DNA of 64,000 nucleotides from an uncultured Dehalococcoidia bacterium. Lineage in GTDB: Bacteria; Chloroflexota; Dehalococcoidia; Lucifugimonadales; UBA1123. The DNA is taken from the NCBI GenBank assembly GCA_951812505.1, contig CATOSI010000003.1:868001-932000 (forward strand), read 5' to 3'. The notes under the pieces are model-generated. The model searched no databases. It was not told the origin of the DNA and saw only the letters and a list, made by a program, of their open reading frames with translations. The translations under genes were made by a program, and so were the position numbers. Shown here one piece after another: positions 34,602 to 43,916 of this stretch (positions are counted from its first letter, which is position 1; every line of letters starts with the position of its first letter).

Positions 34602-36707
34602 CTATCCATGTGAAACAGTGATTCTAAGGTTCAGCCATGGGTCAACCTCTGCGCTGTCCCCGGGCCTTACCAGCGTCGTGGCCTCTGCCTCCTCGATGAT
34701 GGCAGGACCGTCAAGGGTCGCGCCCACAGGTAATTCGTATCGGTCATAGACAGGGCAGTCCACGAAGCCACCCTGATTCGGCCCGTTAGCGTTGGGGAAG
34801 TATGCCCTCCGAGTCCCCTTGAGTGCGGAACTCGTGCCGATGGCCTCCGCCTCCTGCTGTCGAAGTTCGAGAGACGGCTGAGGTCCGCTGACCAGGAGCC
34901 GCCAGTTCTGTACCTCGATTGGCAGGCTGAGGTTGCGGCGGCTGTATAGTTCCTGGTAAATCTGGTGGAAGTCCGCACTGATCCCCTCTATATCCGAAGA
35001 CGACAGCGGAGCGGCCGGAATCGGCACCGTTATCTCGTGGATCTGACCCTGGAGCCTCATGTCTGCGGACGGCGTGAGGGTGGTGTCGGATTCCGACACG
35101 CCCGCGCTGGAGAGCATTTCGCGTCCCAGCGTCTCCATGTCCGCGAATGCCTGATTCACCGCCTCCCAGTCCGATTGTTCCAGCAGACCGGGCATCGAGC
35201 GTATATTCTCGAACGATAGCGGCGCTGCCAGGCAGCCGAGCGCGGCTGTAACTCCCGCGCCCAGGGGAACGACGACATTCGACGCGCCCAGTATTCTCGC
35301 AACTTCTCCGGCGTGGGCAGGTCCGGCCCCACCAAACGCGACTATCGAATAGTTACGCGGGTCCTTGTTTCGACCAATGATGTGGATACGCGCGGCGGCC
35401 GCCATGTTCTCGGTGACCACGCTGTAAACTCCCCAGGCCGCCTGCACCGCATCCATGCCCATTTCGGAGCCCAGCACGGCGAGTGCGTCCTCAGCCGCCT
35501 CGCCGTCAAGCGTCATACGACCGCCGAGGAAGTACTCAGGGTTGAGATAACCGAGAAGAAGATTGGCGTCCGTCACCGTCGGCTGGGTGCCGCCCAGAGC
35601 GTAGCAGGCAGGCCCGGGACTCGCCCCCGCGCTCTGCGGTCCGACGCGCAGCAGTCCTAGGTTGTCCAGTTGGGCGATGCTTCCGCCTCCCGAACCGATC
35701 TCGATCAGGTCGAGTACTGGAATGAGTATCGGGAGTCCGCTGCCCGACTTGAATCTGTGGACTCGCGCGACCTCGATTCCGTTGCTCTGGCTCGGCTGTC
35801 CGCCCTCGATAATGCAGGTCTTGGCGGTCGTGCCGCCCATATCCAGCGAAATCAGGTCCGGCTCTCCAAGCATGTCGCTGTAAAATCCCGCCGCGAGCGC
35901 CCCCGCCGCAGGACCCGACTCCAGAAGTCTTATTGGACGCTCGCTCGCGGCGTCGGCGCTCATCACGCCGCCCGCCGAGTGCATCACCAGAAGCTGGCCG
36001 CTATAGCCGAGTTCGGTCAAGTCACGCTCGACACCGCTGATGTACCGGGAGACGGCGGGCTTGATGTAAGCGTCCGCCGCGACGGTCGAAGTGCGTTCGT
36101 ATTCGTTGATGACGGGCGCAACATCCGATGAAAGCGACACTCTCAATTCGGGGTATCCGTCCTCCACTACTTCTTTCACCGCCCTCTCATGGGCCGGGTT
36201 GCGATAGGAGTGCAGTAGCGACACCGCGATCGACTCCACTCCCTGGTTCACCAGTTCCTCGATTAACGCCAATGCTCCGTCGAGGTCAACCGGTGTGAGC
36301 GCCATACCGTCCCGGTCCGTGCGCTCAGAAACCTCCATCCTGCGACTTCTCGGAACGAGCGGGTCCGGGAACCGAGCGTGTAGGTCGTGCATGTCGTAGA
36401 TGCGCTCCCTGCCGAATTCCAGGATGTCCCGGAAGCCTTCTGTTGTCAGAAGAGCTGTCTTGGCCCCTTTGCGCTCGATGATCGAATTCGTCGCAAGGGT
36501 AGTGCTGTGTACTATCAGACCGAGATCCCTGGTGCTCGAGCCGACTTCTTCGAGGAATTCCCGCAGTCCCTGAATCAGCGCGCGAGACGGGTCGTCAGGC
36601 GAGGTCAGCGCCTTGTGGACTTTCAGCTCACCCGTTGCGGTGTCATGCAGGGTGAAGTCAGTGAACGTGCCGCCAATATCTATGCTCAGTGAGAGTGTGG
36701 ATTCCAT
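34602..36707 (-). CDS. hyuA: Hydantoinase A/oxoprolinase subunit
   Basis: A 701-residue HyuA-family ATPase. It starts with the actin-like phosphate-binding LSIDIGGTFTDFTLHD; STTLATNSIIERKGAKTALL follows, and LISLDMGGTTAKTCII is the second phosphate motif. The Hydant_A core and a C-terminal beta-rich domain are both complete. Partner of the following HyuB. The pair could act on hydantoins, 5-oxoproline, N-methylhydantoin or acetone-like substrates; the downstream MBL hydrolase hints at a cyclic substrate. Confidence 0.9.
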   Translation of the reverse strand: MESTLSLSIDIGGTFTDFTLHDTATGELKVHKALTSPDDPSRALIQGLREFLEEVGSSTRDLGLIVHSTTLATNSIIERKGAKTALLTTEGFRDILEFGRERIYDMHDLHARFPDPLVPRSRRMEVSERTDRDGMALTPVDLDGALALIEELVNQGVESIAVSLLHSYRNPAHERAVKEVVEDGYPELRVSLSSDVAPVINEYERTSTVAADAYIKPAVSRYISGVERDLTELGYSGQLLVMHSAGGVMSADAASERPIRLLESGPAAGALAAGFYSDMLGEPDLISLDMGGTTAKTCIIEGGQPSQSNGIEVARVHRFKSGSGLPILIPVLDLIEIGSGGGSIAQLDNLGLLRVGPQSAGASPGPACYALGGTQPTVTDANLLLGYLNPEYFLGGRMTLDGEAAEDALAVLGSEMGMDAVQAAWGVYSVVTENMAAAARIHIIGRNKDPRNYSIVAFGGAGPAHAGEVARILGASNVVVPLGAGVTAALGCLAAPLSFENIRSMPGLLEQSDWEAVNQAFADMETLGREMLSSAGVSESDTTLTPSADMRLQGQIHEITVPIPAAPLSSSDIEGISADFHQIYQELYSRRNLSLPIEVQNWRLLVSGPQPSLELRQQEAEAIGTSSALKGTRRAYFPNANGPNQGGFVDCPVYDRYELPVGATLDGPAIIEEAEATTLVRPGDSAEVDPWLNLRITVSHG

Positions 36708-37045
36708 ACAGTCATTCCCTATTTCATGCTTGTCCAGATCAGGTATCCTCCGCCATCAACGTGAGACATGAACGAAATACCAAGTGCGTAAGCCGGGGGC
36801 AATTATACGGCAATCATCCTGCAAGGTCAGTAGTCTCTGGAAGATGTCTGGAATCCTTGCCGACTGTGTCGTCATTAATCGTAGGGAGTCGCTGTGGACG
36901 ATACGTTTAAGACACCTACACAAGCCATAAATCACGGTATATTTTAAGGCCATTTTTCACTAACTGATTTTATTCCCAGCCTGTAAAATGAATGCAATGG
37001 TATAACTGCAGAAACGCGCAAAGACGTGAATTTCGAGGCGAAGAG
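36708..37045. promoter_or_regulatory. Intergenic region between hyuA and a lipoprotein gene
   Basis: This 338-nt stretch separates divergent hyuA and the plus-strand lipoprotein gene. It becomes AT-rich from about 36920; TATAAC at 36999-37004 is a possible -10 for the lipoprotein gene. No convincing -35, repeat or small gene was found. Confidence 0.4.
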
Positions 37046-38437
37046 ATGATGAAATCCAAAATGAGTACAGCTGTCGTGACCGCCGTCCTCCTGGCCTCGG
37101 TAGCGCTATTTGCTTGTGGCTCGGAGACTCAAGAGCCGATGCAGCCCGAGCCTGCTCCGACCGCCCAGCCTGCACCCACGTCCGTCCCCGTTCCAACTGT
37201 CCAGAGAGCAATTCCGAATACGCCGTCTCCGGCGGAATTGCCCCCTCCTGTAAGCGCAACGGCCCCAGTTCAGACCCCAACCCCTGCGGTTGTGGATACA
37301 CCGGTTCCGGTTTCCAGGCCGGCAGCGACCCCGGCACCGGAGCCCACTTCCACGCCGGAGCCGGTATCGGAGAGCTCCGACACGAGCGACGGCGGGATGA
37401 CCGCAGACCTCCCCCCGGAATGTCTCATCGATGGGACGCTCACCGACGCCGACCTGATTATCTCCTGCGCCGATGAAGCCATGAAGCATATCCGGTCTGT
37501 CGAAGTAAACGTGAGACTTGATCTGGGCGCACTGTTCATGGGGCTCGCCCCGCCTGGCGCAGAGCCCATTCCGGCGATAGAAATGAAAGTCATGAGAGTA
37601 TTTCCAGACGACTTCAGCGCGGTCATGAAAGTCCCAGAAAGCGGTGAGATCAGTGTGATTCTGATCGAAGGTGCCGCCTACGTGAACGATCCGATGTCTG
37701 ATGTGTGGATAAAGTTTACGGAAATTCCTGCAGATATGTCCGAGATGCTTCGCACGGCCGATACTTTCCAGGAGCAGTTCTTGGGTACCGACAGCGGACC
37801 TATCGAGTGGAACGATGTCGCCCTCTCAGATGACGGCTCGAAATACATGCTCTCATTCGAACCCCAGGTGAGCAATTCGGGGCAGTCACTCTTCGGCCCT
37901 TCGGACATTGCCTCCGAGGTCCATGTCGCACTCAGTGCTGAAACGTTCCTCTACGAATCTTTGGCGCTGGTCGTCCTGGACGAGGAAGGAACCGGACCGA
38001 AGGTGTTCGACATTCAGTACAGCCGGCATAACGAGCCTATCACGATTGAGGTGCCTTCAGATTACATCGAAGCAGGATCGATGCTGCCCGGAGGCGGCAT
38101 GGTCGGTCCCGACCCGGCCGGTACGTCCAATGTAGTCGGCCTTGCCAGGAACGCGGACGGCGATGTAGAGCTAATGTTCAGCGCCCCAGTCTCCGTCAGC
38201 GGCGAAGTGTCTCTCTACGTGATTGATCCCGCGACTGGTGGCTGGGAGTTGCCGATGTTAAGTGGCAGCGGTACCGATACACTGACATTCGACGCCGAAC
38301 CGGAAGGCAAGCCCTCGCTGATTCCTGGAGAGAGCGTGATTCCGGGGCTGATATTCGCGTCCGCAGAGTCCGCAGTTCTCGATTCGGACGGAAACCCCGT
38401 CAACCCTGTCTTCGAAGCTTGGACCTACCCAAAGTGA
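37046..38437 (+). CDS. LppX/LprG-like lipoprotein with Pro-rich linker
   Basis: A 463-residue exported protein. A signal peptide ends in a lipobox (ASVALFAC), followed by a long Pro/Thr/Ala-rich linker (about 30-110). A domain at about 125-350 has the beta-strand/helix rhythm of LppX/LprAFG-type lipid-binding lipoproteins (for example YVNDPMSDVWIKFTEIP). A C-terminal beta domain follows (SAPVSVSGEVSLYVIDP). Start: ATGATG at 37046 after a GAGG site. Likely surface-anchored; function unknown. The LppX assignment is by pattern only. Confidence 0.6.
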   Translation: MMKSKMSTAVVTAVLLASVALFACGSETQEPMQPEPAPTAQPAPTSVPVPTVQRAIPNTPSPAELPPPVSATAPVQTPTPAVVDTPVPVSRPAATPAPEPTSTPEPVSESSDTSDGGMTADLPPECLIDGTLTDADLIISCADEAMKHIRSVEVNVRLDLGALFMGLAPPGAEPIPAIEMKVMRVFPDDFSAVMKVPESGEISVILIEGAAYVNDPMSDVWIKFTEIPADMSEMLRTADTFQEQFLGTDSGPIEWNDVALSDDGSKYMLSFEPQVSNSGQSLFGPSDIASEVHVALSAETFLYESLALVVLDEEGTGPKVFDIQYSRHNEPITIEVPSDYIEAGSMLPGGGMVGPDPAGTSNVVGLARNADGDVELMFSAPVSVSGEVSLYVIDPATGGWELPMLSGSGTDTLTFDAEPEGKPSLIPGESVIPGLIFASAESAVLDSDGNPVNPVFEAWTYPK

Positions 38438-38454
38438 TCATCCGATGTATGTTG

Positions 38455-38802
38455 AAAATCCCTTCCCCCTTGACGGGCTGAAAAGGATATGTAAATCAAT
38501 GAACCGTTCGTCCTGAGCTTGTCGAAGGACGAATCCCAAAGTCCCTTCCCCCTCGATGGGCTCACAGGGGTAGGCAAAAATGCAGTCAGCTATGAATACC
38601 TGTCAATAAACCCCCTCTCCCTCAGTGCTGACAAGGGTAGGCAAAAGTCCCTTCCCCCTTGACGGGGGAAGGTTAGAGCCTGCCCCGTACTTGATACGGG
38701 GATGGGGATGAAACCTCAACTACAATTCGTCATTCCCGCGAAGGCGGGAATCCACTGGCGGGGAGAGGGGCCGGTACATGGCAGAATCATCTGGACGCCG
38801 TA
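38455..38802. repeat. Repeat cluster between lipoprotein and DEAD helicase genes
   Basis: This 348-nt gap is almost all repeats. It has two or more CCCTTCCCCCTTGACGGG units, a palindrome at 38507-38533 (TTCGTCCTGAGC and TCGAAGGACGAA ends), a hairpin CCCCGTACTTGATACGGGG (38683-38701) and a REP unit at 38729-38760. The GTACTA end of a CTAG-type element runs to 38805. No gene was found. Confidence 0.8.
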
Positions 38803-40170
38803 CTAACGCGAGGCTCGGCTCCAGGGCTCGCGGGTGAATTGAAGGTCCAGGCCTCGTTCGAGTTGAACCCACTTCTTCTCTTCCTCGGGTGTGATGAACG
38901 TTATAGCCTCTCCGGCCCTGCCCATCCGCCCGGTCCGACCGACGCGGTGGGTGAATAGAATCTCCGAGTCGGGGAGGTCGTAATTGATGACCTGCCCGAC
39001 GCCTTCGACATCAATGCCACGAGCGGCGACGTTTGTAGCAACCAGTATCGGCGCGTATCCCGAACGAAAGTCAGCCATTACGCGCTCTCGCGCATTCTGG
39101 CTCAAATTTCCCTGGAGGGCGCCAACGGGGTAGCCAAGGGTGTCGAGCTGCTGCGCCAATTTCCTTACGCCGCGCTTCGTCCTGCCAAAGACGATCACAG
39201 GCGCATCTTCCCGCTGATTCAACAGAGTCCGGAGCGCGCTGATCTTCTGGTTCCGATCTATGGTGTAAACCATGTGATGCACGGTCGGCGGGGCCTGTAG
39301 CTCCGCATCCACAGAAACCTTTACCGGGTTTCTCAGGTGTTTCCTGGCTGTCTTGCTCACCCATGTGGGCATGGTCGAAGACAACAGCGCGGTCTGGCGC
39401 TCAGGCGGAGTCCGGTCAATAATCGCCTCTACGTCTTGCGCGAATCCCCTGTCCAGCATTTCGTCCGCTTCGTCCAGTACCAGGAATCGGACCGACCTCA
39501 GGTCAAGGTTTCCCTGGCGCAAATGGTCGAGTGTGCGTCCTGGAGTGCCGACCACGATGTGAGTCCCGTTTCTCAGCGCGTCGTATTCCGGCTTCGCAGA
39601 TCGTCCGCCGTACAGCAGGGTTACTCGAATCCGACGCTCATAGGCCAGGTCTCTCGTCACCTCGGCGACCTGGATAGCCAGTTCCCGGGTTGGCACTAGG
39701 ACCAGCCCCTGCACTCTCCTGGCCGACGGGTCGCACTTCTCGACCATAGGGACCGCGAAGGCCAGCGTCTTGCCCGAACCCGTGCGCGCCTGTCCGACCA
39801 GATCGCGTCCGTCCAGCAGGTGAGGGATGGACTTCTCCTGGATTGGCGTAGGCTCAGAAATTTCCATCCGCGAGATCGCCGCCTTCGTGGAATCGCTCAG
39901 AGACATTCCGCGAAACACGTCGGAGACTGCTATTCGGTCGCGTGTCGAGGCTGTAGGAATGGGATGATTGCTTGAGGCCGACCGTCTCTGAGGTGAGCCT
40001 TCGTCCCGGACACCCCTGAAACAGGGACGGCAAAACACCGGTCTGTCCTGCGTCGGTCGAAATGGTACGGTCGTCGTCTTGCCGCAGTCGGTGCAGACGA
40101 CCTGGTGACGCTCCCGGCGAACATGGGATCGTGACTGCCGACGGCGTGTTGAAAGAGTTGAAGATGTCAT
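38803..40170 (-). CDS. DEAD-box RNA helicase with N-terminal zinc ribbon
   Basis: A 455-residue helicase. The N-terminus has a CTDC...CRPC zinc-ribbon-like pair at about 26-50. Then come the helicase motifs: Q motif (PTPIQEKSIP), ARTGSGKT, PTRELA, DEAD, SST (instead of SAT) in LLSSTMP, ARGID and HRVGRTGR. It unwinds RNA, likely in ribosome assembly or mRNA decay. The TAG stop at 38803-38805 lies inside the terminal GTACTA of a repeat element. The CxxC zinc finger is common in this phylum's homologues only by my impression. Confidence 0.9.
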   Translation of the reverse strand: MTSSTLSTRRRQSRSHVRRERHQVVCTDCGKTTTVPFRPTQDRPVFCRPCFRGVRDEGSPQRRSASSNHPIPTASTRDRIAVSDVFRGMSLSDSTKAAISRMEISEPTPIQEKSIPHLLDGRDLVGQARTGSGKTLAFAVPMVEKCDPSARRVQGLVLVPTRELAIQVAEVTRDLAYERRIRVTLLYGGRSAKPEYDALRNGTHIVVGTPGRTLDHLRQGNLDLRSVRFLVLDEADEMLDRGFAQDVEAIIDRTPPERQTALLSSTMPTWVSKTARKHLRNPVKVSVDAELQAPPTVHHMVYTIDRNQKISALRTLLNQREDAPVIVFGRTKRGVRKLAQQLDTLGYPVGALQGNLSQNARERVMADFRSGYAPILVATNVAARGIDVEGVGQVINYDLPDSEILFTHRVGRTGRMGRAGEAITFITPEEEKKWVQLERGLDLQFTREPWSRASR

Positions 40171-40298
40171 GAATAAAGAATCTACCTTTGATTAGGGGCA
40201 CAATGGTACGGAGCGCGGGGGAAGGGGAAAAGCGAGATAGATGATGGTCCGATGTTGTGCAAGCCTTGAATGCGCTTATCAGCTACTTGCACCTAATT

Positions 40299-40450
40299 CT
40301 AGCAAAATGAGTCCATGCGCTTCCACTCGTACCATTTCCAGCAGCTAATCGCCATTCCCGCGAAGGCGGGAACCCCGAAGGGCTCGCCGTTAGGCAATCC
40401 AGGGGTGGGGTCTGGTTTCTACATATCAGAAGCATCTGGACGCGGTACTA
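40299..40450. mobile_element. CTAG-type MITE-like element with REP core
   Basis: The left end is CTAG at 40299 with a diverged arm; the right end GGTACTAG finishes at 40451. Inside is a REP unit (40351-40410) whose right arm is expanded by an insert (GAAGGGCTCGCCG...), as in the copy at 59619-59680. The right-end CTA (40448-40450) is the stop codon of the ABC permease gene on the minus strand. Confidence 0.55.
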
Positions 40451-41317
40451 GTGAAGCGACTCCGCCTCGCTGCCCAGATTCGATTGTCCGGGTTTCCACC
40501 TGGACGAGGCGAGTCTGCCCTGCAGCGACGTGTACCCGAGCGCGACGAGAAATACCGCCGCTGAGAACAAGACCACCGACGCGCCCGACGATACGTCTAT
40601 ATAGAAACTCATGTACAAGCCGCCAAGACCGCAAAATGCCCCTATGCACACTGACATATAGAGCATCTTCGTAAAATCGTTCGTGAGAAGCCGGGCGGCG
40701 ACCGGCGGTATCACCATGGCCGCGGCAATCATGGTTACTCCCAGGACTTGCAGCGAGACCACTATCACCGCCGCGAGTAGCAGCGCGAAGCCGGCGTCAA
40801 TCCAGCCGGTAGGCACTCCATAAAATCCGGCGACTTCGTAGTCGAACGTCGTAAAGAGCAGGTACTTGTAGCCAACGAACACAGCCACCGCCGCCCCGAT
40901 GGTCACCACGACAATTGCGAACATATCGGTCTGGGTTATGCCGAGTATGTTCCCGAACAGCGCCGCGTCGAAACTGCGCGTGAAATTTCTGAACCTGCTA
41001 ATCAGCGCTATGCCCAGCGCGAAGCTGGATGTGGTCACTATTCCTATCGCCGCGTCCGCGCTTATGCTGCGCCTGCGCGACGCCATATTGATCAGCATAG
41101 CCGACACGAACCCCCACAGGCTCGCCCCTAGGAAGAAGTTGACAGAGAGTACGTAGCTCGTTACGGCGCCCCCGAAAATCGCGTGCGCAAGACCGTGCCC
41201 GATGTACGACATCTGCCTCAGCACCACATAGACGCCTATCAGTCCGCACAGTCCTCCCACCAGCGTTGCCACAATCAGCCCGCGCACAAAGAACTCGTAC
41301 TCTAGCGGCGTGAACAC
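40448..41317 (-). CDS. znuB: Metal ABC transporter permease, ZnuB/MntB type
   Basis: A 289-residue permease with eight or nine transmembrane segments and the family loop around RRISADAAIGIVTTSSFALG. It forms the channel of a zinc or manganese importer with the ATPase gene 6 nt upstream. The gene ends with TAG supplied by the repeat element at 40299-40450. Zn versus Mn cannot be decided from the permease; the operon's regulator gives the best hint. Confidence 0.88.
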   Translation of the reverse strand: MFTPLEYEFFVRGLIVATLVGGLCGLIGVYVVLRQMSYIGHGLAHAIFGGAVTSYVLSVNFFLGASLWGFVSAMLINMASRRRSISADAAIGIVTTSSFALGIALISRFRNFTRSFDAALFGNILGITQTDMFAIVVVTIGAAVAVFVGYKYLLFTTFDYEVAGFYGVPTGWIDAGFALLLAAVIVVSLQVLGVTMIAAAMVIPPVAARLLTNDFTKMLYMSVCIGAFCGLGGLYMSFYIDVSSGASVVLFSAAVFLVALGYTSLQGRLASSRWKPGQSNLGSEAESLH

Positions 41318-41323
41318 GTTCCT

Positions 41324-42187
41324 CTATGCCCTCTTTGCCTTGTGGGAGTGTCCATCGTGCGATTCGCCCCGACCATTGCCGTTTCTCCCAAAAAAGTGCG
41401 GCGTCTCGGCCACGAGTTTCATGCCCATGTACTCGGTCACCACTATGTCCGCGTTGTAGGTCCTCTTGAGCACCTCAGGCGTGAAGATGCGGCTTGGCGG
41501 TCCCGAGTCCACTACGCGCCCATTGACGCATACTACCCAGGGCAGGTGAGCCGCTACCGAATTGATCTCGTGCGTGGTCATTATGATCGTGACGTCCTGG
41601 TGGTTAAGCTCATCGAGCAGGTGCATCACCTCGTCGCGCGTCTTGATATCCACCCCCGATGTCGGCTCGTCCAGAAGCAGCACATGCGGACTGCCGACCA
41701 GTGCCCGCGCCAGGAACGAACGCTGCTGCTGACCGCCCGAGAGTTCTCGGATGTGCCGCTTAGCAAGGTCAGCTATCCCCAGACGCTCCATTATCTCCAG
41801 CGCGTGCTCATAGTCTCTCTTCTGACGCCAGGGAAGCCACCAGCGGTTGGACGTAAACCCCATCATCACGACCTGCTCGACCGTGACAGGGAAGTTCCAG
41901 TCAATCGTCTCGATCTGAGGCACGTATCCTATGCGCGGCCTCCGGTCGGCAATAGACTGGCCCTCCACTACGACCTCGCCCTGGTAGATGTCCACCGCGC
42001 CCAGAATCGTGCGCAGAAGCGTTGTCTTGCCCGACCCGCTCGGCCCCAGCAGGCCAACGAAATCCCCCCTGTTCACTGCCAGGTCAACCGATTCGAGAGC
42101 TGGACTGCCCCCGTAGCCGCTGGTCACGCCTCTCAGCTCTACAATTGGTTCTTCGTGATCGTATTCGTGTGGAGTCGGATGAAGCAA
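41324..42187 (-). CDS. znuC: Metal ABC transporter ATP-binding protein, ZnuC type
   Basis: A 287-residue ABC ATPase: Walker A GPSGSGKTT, signature LSGGQQQRSFLARAL, Walker B VLLLDEPTSGVD, switch His in MTTHE. The C-terminus is His-rich (GESHDGHSHKAKRA), a plausible metal-binding tail. It energises the metal importer. It lies between the substrate-binding protein (99 nt upstream) and permease genes; the 99-nt gap holds a CCCTCTCCC hairpin repeat at 42210-42246. Confidence 0.9.
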   Translation of the reverse strand: MLHPTPHEYDHEEPIVELRGVTSGYGGSPALESVDLAVNRGDFVGLLGPSGSGKTTLLRTILGAVDIYQGEVVVEGQSIADRRPRIGYVPQIETIDWNFPVTVEQVVMMGFTSNRWWLPWRQKRDYEHALEIMERLGIADLAKRHIRELSGGQQQRSFLARALVGSPHVLLLDEPTSGVDIKTRDEVMHLLDELNHQDVTIIMTTHEINSVAAHLPWVVCVNGRVVDSGPPSRIFTPEVLKRTYNADIVVTEYMGMKLVAETPHFFGRNGNGRGESHDGHSHKAKRA

Positions 42188-42209
42188 ATTCTCTACTCTG
42201 CCGTTGAAA

Positions 42210-42246
42210 TCCCCTCTCCCTCAGGGAGAGGGCTAGGGTGAGGGTG
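42210..42246. repeat. CCCTCTCCCTCAGGGAGAGGG hairpin repeat
   Basis: A dispersed hairpin repeat, CCCCTCTCCCTCAGGGAGAG followed by GGCTAGGGTGAGGGTGAA, between znuA and znuC. Its position inside the operon may lower or stabilise downstream mRNA. Confidence 0.7.
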
Positions 42247-42286
42247 AACTACAACTTAGTAATCCTTATCAAATGCGTAAACTCGG

Positions 42287-43351
42287 TCACTCTGGATAAA
42301 CTGCGTTGCTCTCGCCTTCGAAGACGAGGCCCGTGTCGAAATCATCCAGCGCGTCCGCGTTTCCGCCCAGCGCTGGCGCCATGATCTGTATGTTCGTGGT
42401 CATCAAGCCCATGTAAGTGTGGTCGGGGTCGCCCTGGGAGCCGGGAAGGTCGTCGTCCCTGAGTCGGTCAATGAAAGCCGCGCCGCCCTCTTTGGCTATC
42501 TGTTCCATGACCGGACTGGGGAATACCTCGGACCCGAATATCGCCGGAACGCCCGTCTCCCTCACCTGGTCTATCAGCGATGCCACCTCGCGCGCTGACG
42601 GTTCGCTGAAGTCCGAGGGCTGCGCCGCCCCGATGACATCGAAGCCATACCGCGTGCTGAAGAAAGGGAAGGAGTCGTGATAGGTGAGCAGCTTTCGGTT
42701 CTCAGGCGGTATCGTATCGACCGCCGTGGCGATCCGTCCGTCCAGATCGTTCAACCGCTCCTCCAGCTTGGAAAAATTCTCCGAATAGTAATCGGCGTTG
42801 TCCGGGTCCAGCGCAGACAACTCCGTCCTCACCAGATCGGCGTACTTGATGGCCAGATCAGGGCTCGTCCACAGATGCGGATTCGGGTGCCCGTCGGACT
42901 CCGGGAACGAGAAGTCGAACACCCACTGGTCGCGCGTGATAGCCTTGTCCGCCAGTGAGAGTATTACGGCGTCCGGCTTCTTGTTGGCGCGCGCCAATTC
43001 GAGAGACGGCTGTTCCAGAAAGAGACCGTTGAGGATGATGAGGTCCGCGTCCGCCACCAGCGTTGCGACCGACGGCGCGGGCTCGAATGTGTGAGAGTTT
43101 ACGCCCTCTGGTACGATCCCCTCCAGACGTATCCGCGTGCCGCCGATGTTTTCCACCAGGCTCGTTATCGGTGACACTGTGCTGACGACCTTCAGTGCGC
43201 CGGTGTCTTCTCCTGCCCGGCTTTCAATGCCGCCCTCATCAGACGAACACGACGCTGAGGCTGCCAGTGCGATAGAGAAAGCGAGAAACAGCGCTGCGTT
43301 TCGCAAGAGTGTCCGCGTCCGAGCCGCGGCGTCCCGTTTGAAGAAGTTCAT
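42287..43351 (-). CDS. znuA: Zinc/manganese ABC transporter substrate-binding lipoprotein
   Basis: A 354-residue cluster 9 binding protein with a lipobox (LAASASC). Metal ligand His residues are expected in GVNSHTFEP, NPHLWTSPD and TYHDSFPFF, with an acidic ligand in the last domain. The long His-rich loop of many ZnuA proteins is absent. ATG 43351 is chosen to begin the signal peptide; the open frame runs 63 codons upstream into the regulator gene. It is 10 nt after the regulator. Confidence 0.88.
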   Translation of the reverse strand: MNFFKRDAAARTRTLLRNAALFLAFSIALAASASCSSDEGGIESRAGEDTGALKVVSTVSPITSLVENIGGTRIRLEGIVPEGVNSHTFEPAPSVATLVADADLIILNGLFLEQPSLELARANKKPDAVILSLADKAITRDQWVFDFSFPESDGHPNPHLWTSPDLAIKYADLVRTELSALDPDNADYYSENFSKLEERLNDLDGRIATAVDTIPPENRKLLTYHDSFPFFSTRYGFDVIGAAQPSDFSEPSAREVASLIDQVRETGVPAIFGSEVFPSPVMEQIAKEGGAAFIDRLRDDDLPGSQGDPDHTYMGLMTTNIQIMAPALGGNADALDDFDTGLVFEGESNAVYPE

Positions 43352-43361
43352 GTCGGGCGAC

Positions 43362-43793
43362 CTACTCAGACTCGCCTTCGCAGTCACGACAGCGGCCAAA
43401 CAGCACGACATGGTCCATGTCCGCCTCGAATCCGTAGGACTCCGATATGCTCGTTCCAAGCGAGCGCAGGAATTCATCGACGAGTAATTCAATGCGGTCG
43501 CATCCGTTGCAGATGAGATGGTGATGCCTGTCCTGTCCAAGCCACTCGTATGCGTACCTGCCGCTGCCCATGTCCGTCTCCGAAACGAGGCGCATCTGCT
43601 TGAGCATATCGAGCGTCCGGTACACTGTGGACAGATCTATGAATGAGTAGGACTCCTTGACCTGCTCGAGTACCTCGGCGGCAGTGACGTGGTCCTGTGA
43701 GTGTCTGACGGCCGACAATATCATGAGTCGCTGCGGAGTGGGCCTGTGACCGTACTCCTTCAGCGTCTGTACCATCTGTTCTTCGCAGGGCAT
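43362..43793 (-). CDS. Fur-family metalloregulator of the metal-import operon (Zur-like)
   Basis: A 143-residue Fur-family repressor. Winged helix STVYRTLDMLKQMRLV and C-terminal HHHLICNGCDR and CRDCEG with two CxxC pairs for structural zinc. It is the first gene of a regulator-znuA-znuC-znuB unit, so zinc sensing (Zur) is the simplest role, though Mn sensing is possible. ATG 43793 has AGGAA 7 nt upstream; the GTG at 43841 has no such site. A degenerate dyad GATTTTCAATAGCTAATC at 43843-43860 could be its operator. Confidence 0.82.
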   Translation of the reverse strand: MPCEEQMVQTLKEYGHRPTPQRLMILSAVRHSQDHVTAAEVLEQVKESYSFIDLSTVYRTLDMLKQMRLVSETDMGSGRYAYEWLGQDRHHHLICNGCDRIELLVDEFLRSLGTSISESYGFEADMDHVVLFGRCRDCEGESE

Positions 43794-43916
43794 AATAGGT
43801 TCCTGAGTTTCATCGGTGACAAAGCCTAGACCTTTCGCCACCGATTTTCAATAGCTAATCAGACGTATTTGCTATAAATTCGCTTATGCAAAGACTTGCA
43901 GATAAGAAAAAGTCGA

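Noticed and set aside
43843-43860. Firm Zur operator call for GATTTTCAATAGCTAATC
   Set aside because: Only six of nine positions are symmetric and no second copy was found, so it is mentioned only as a candidate.
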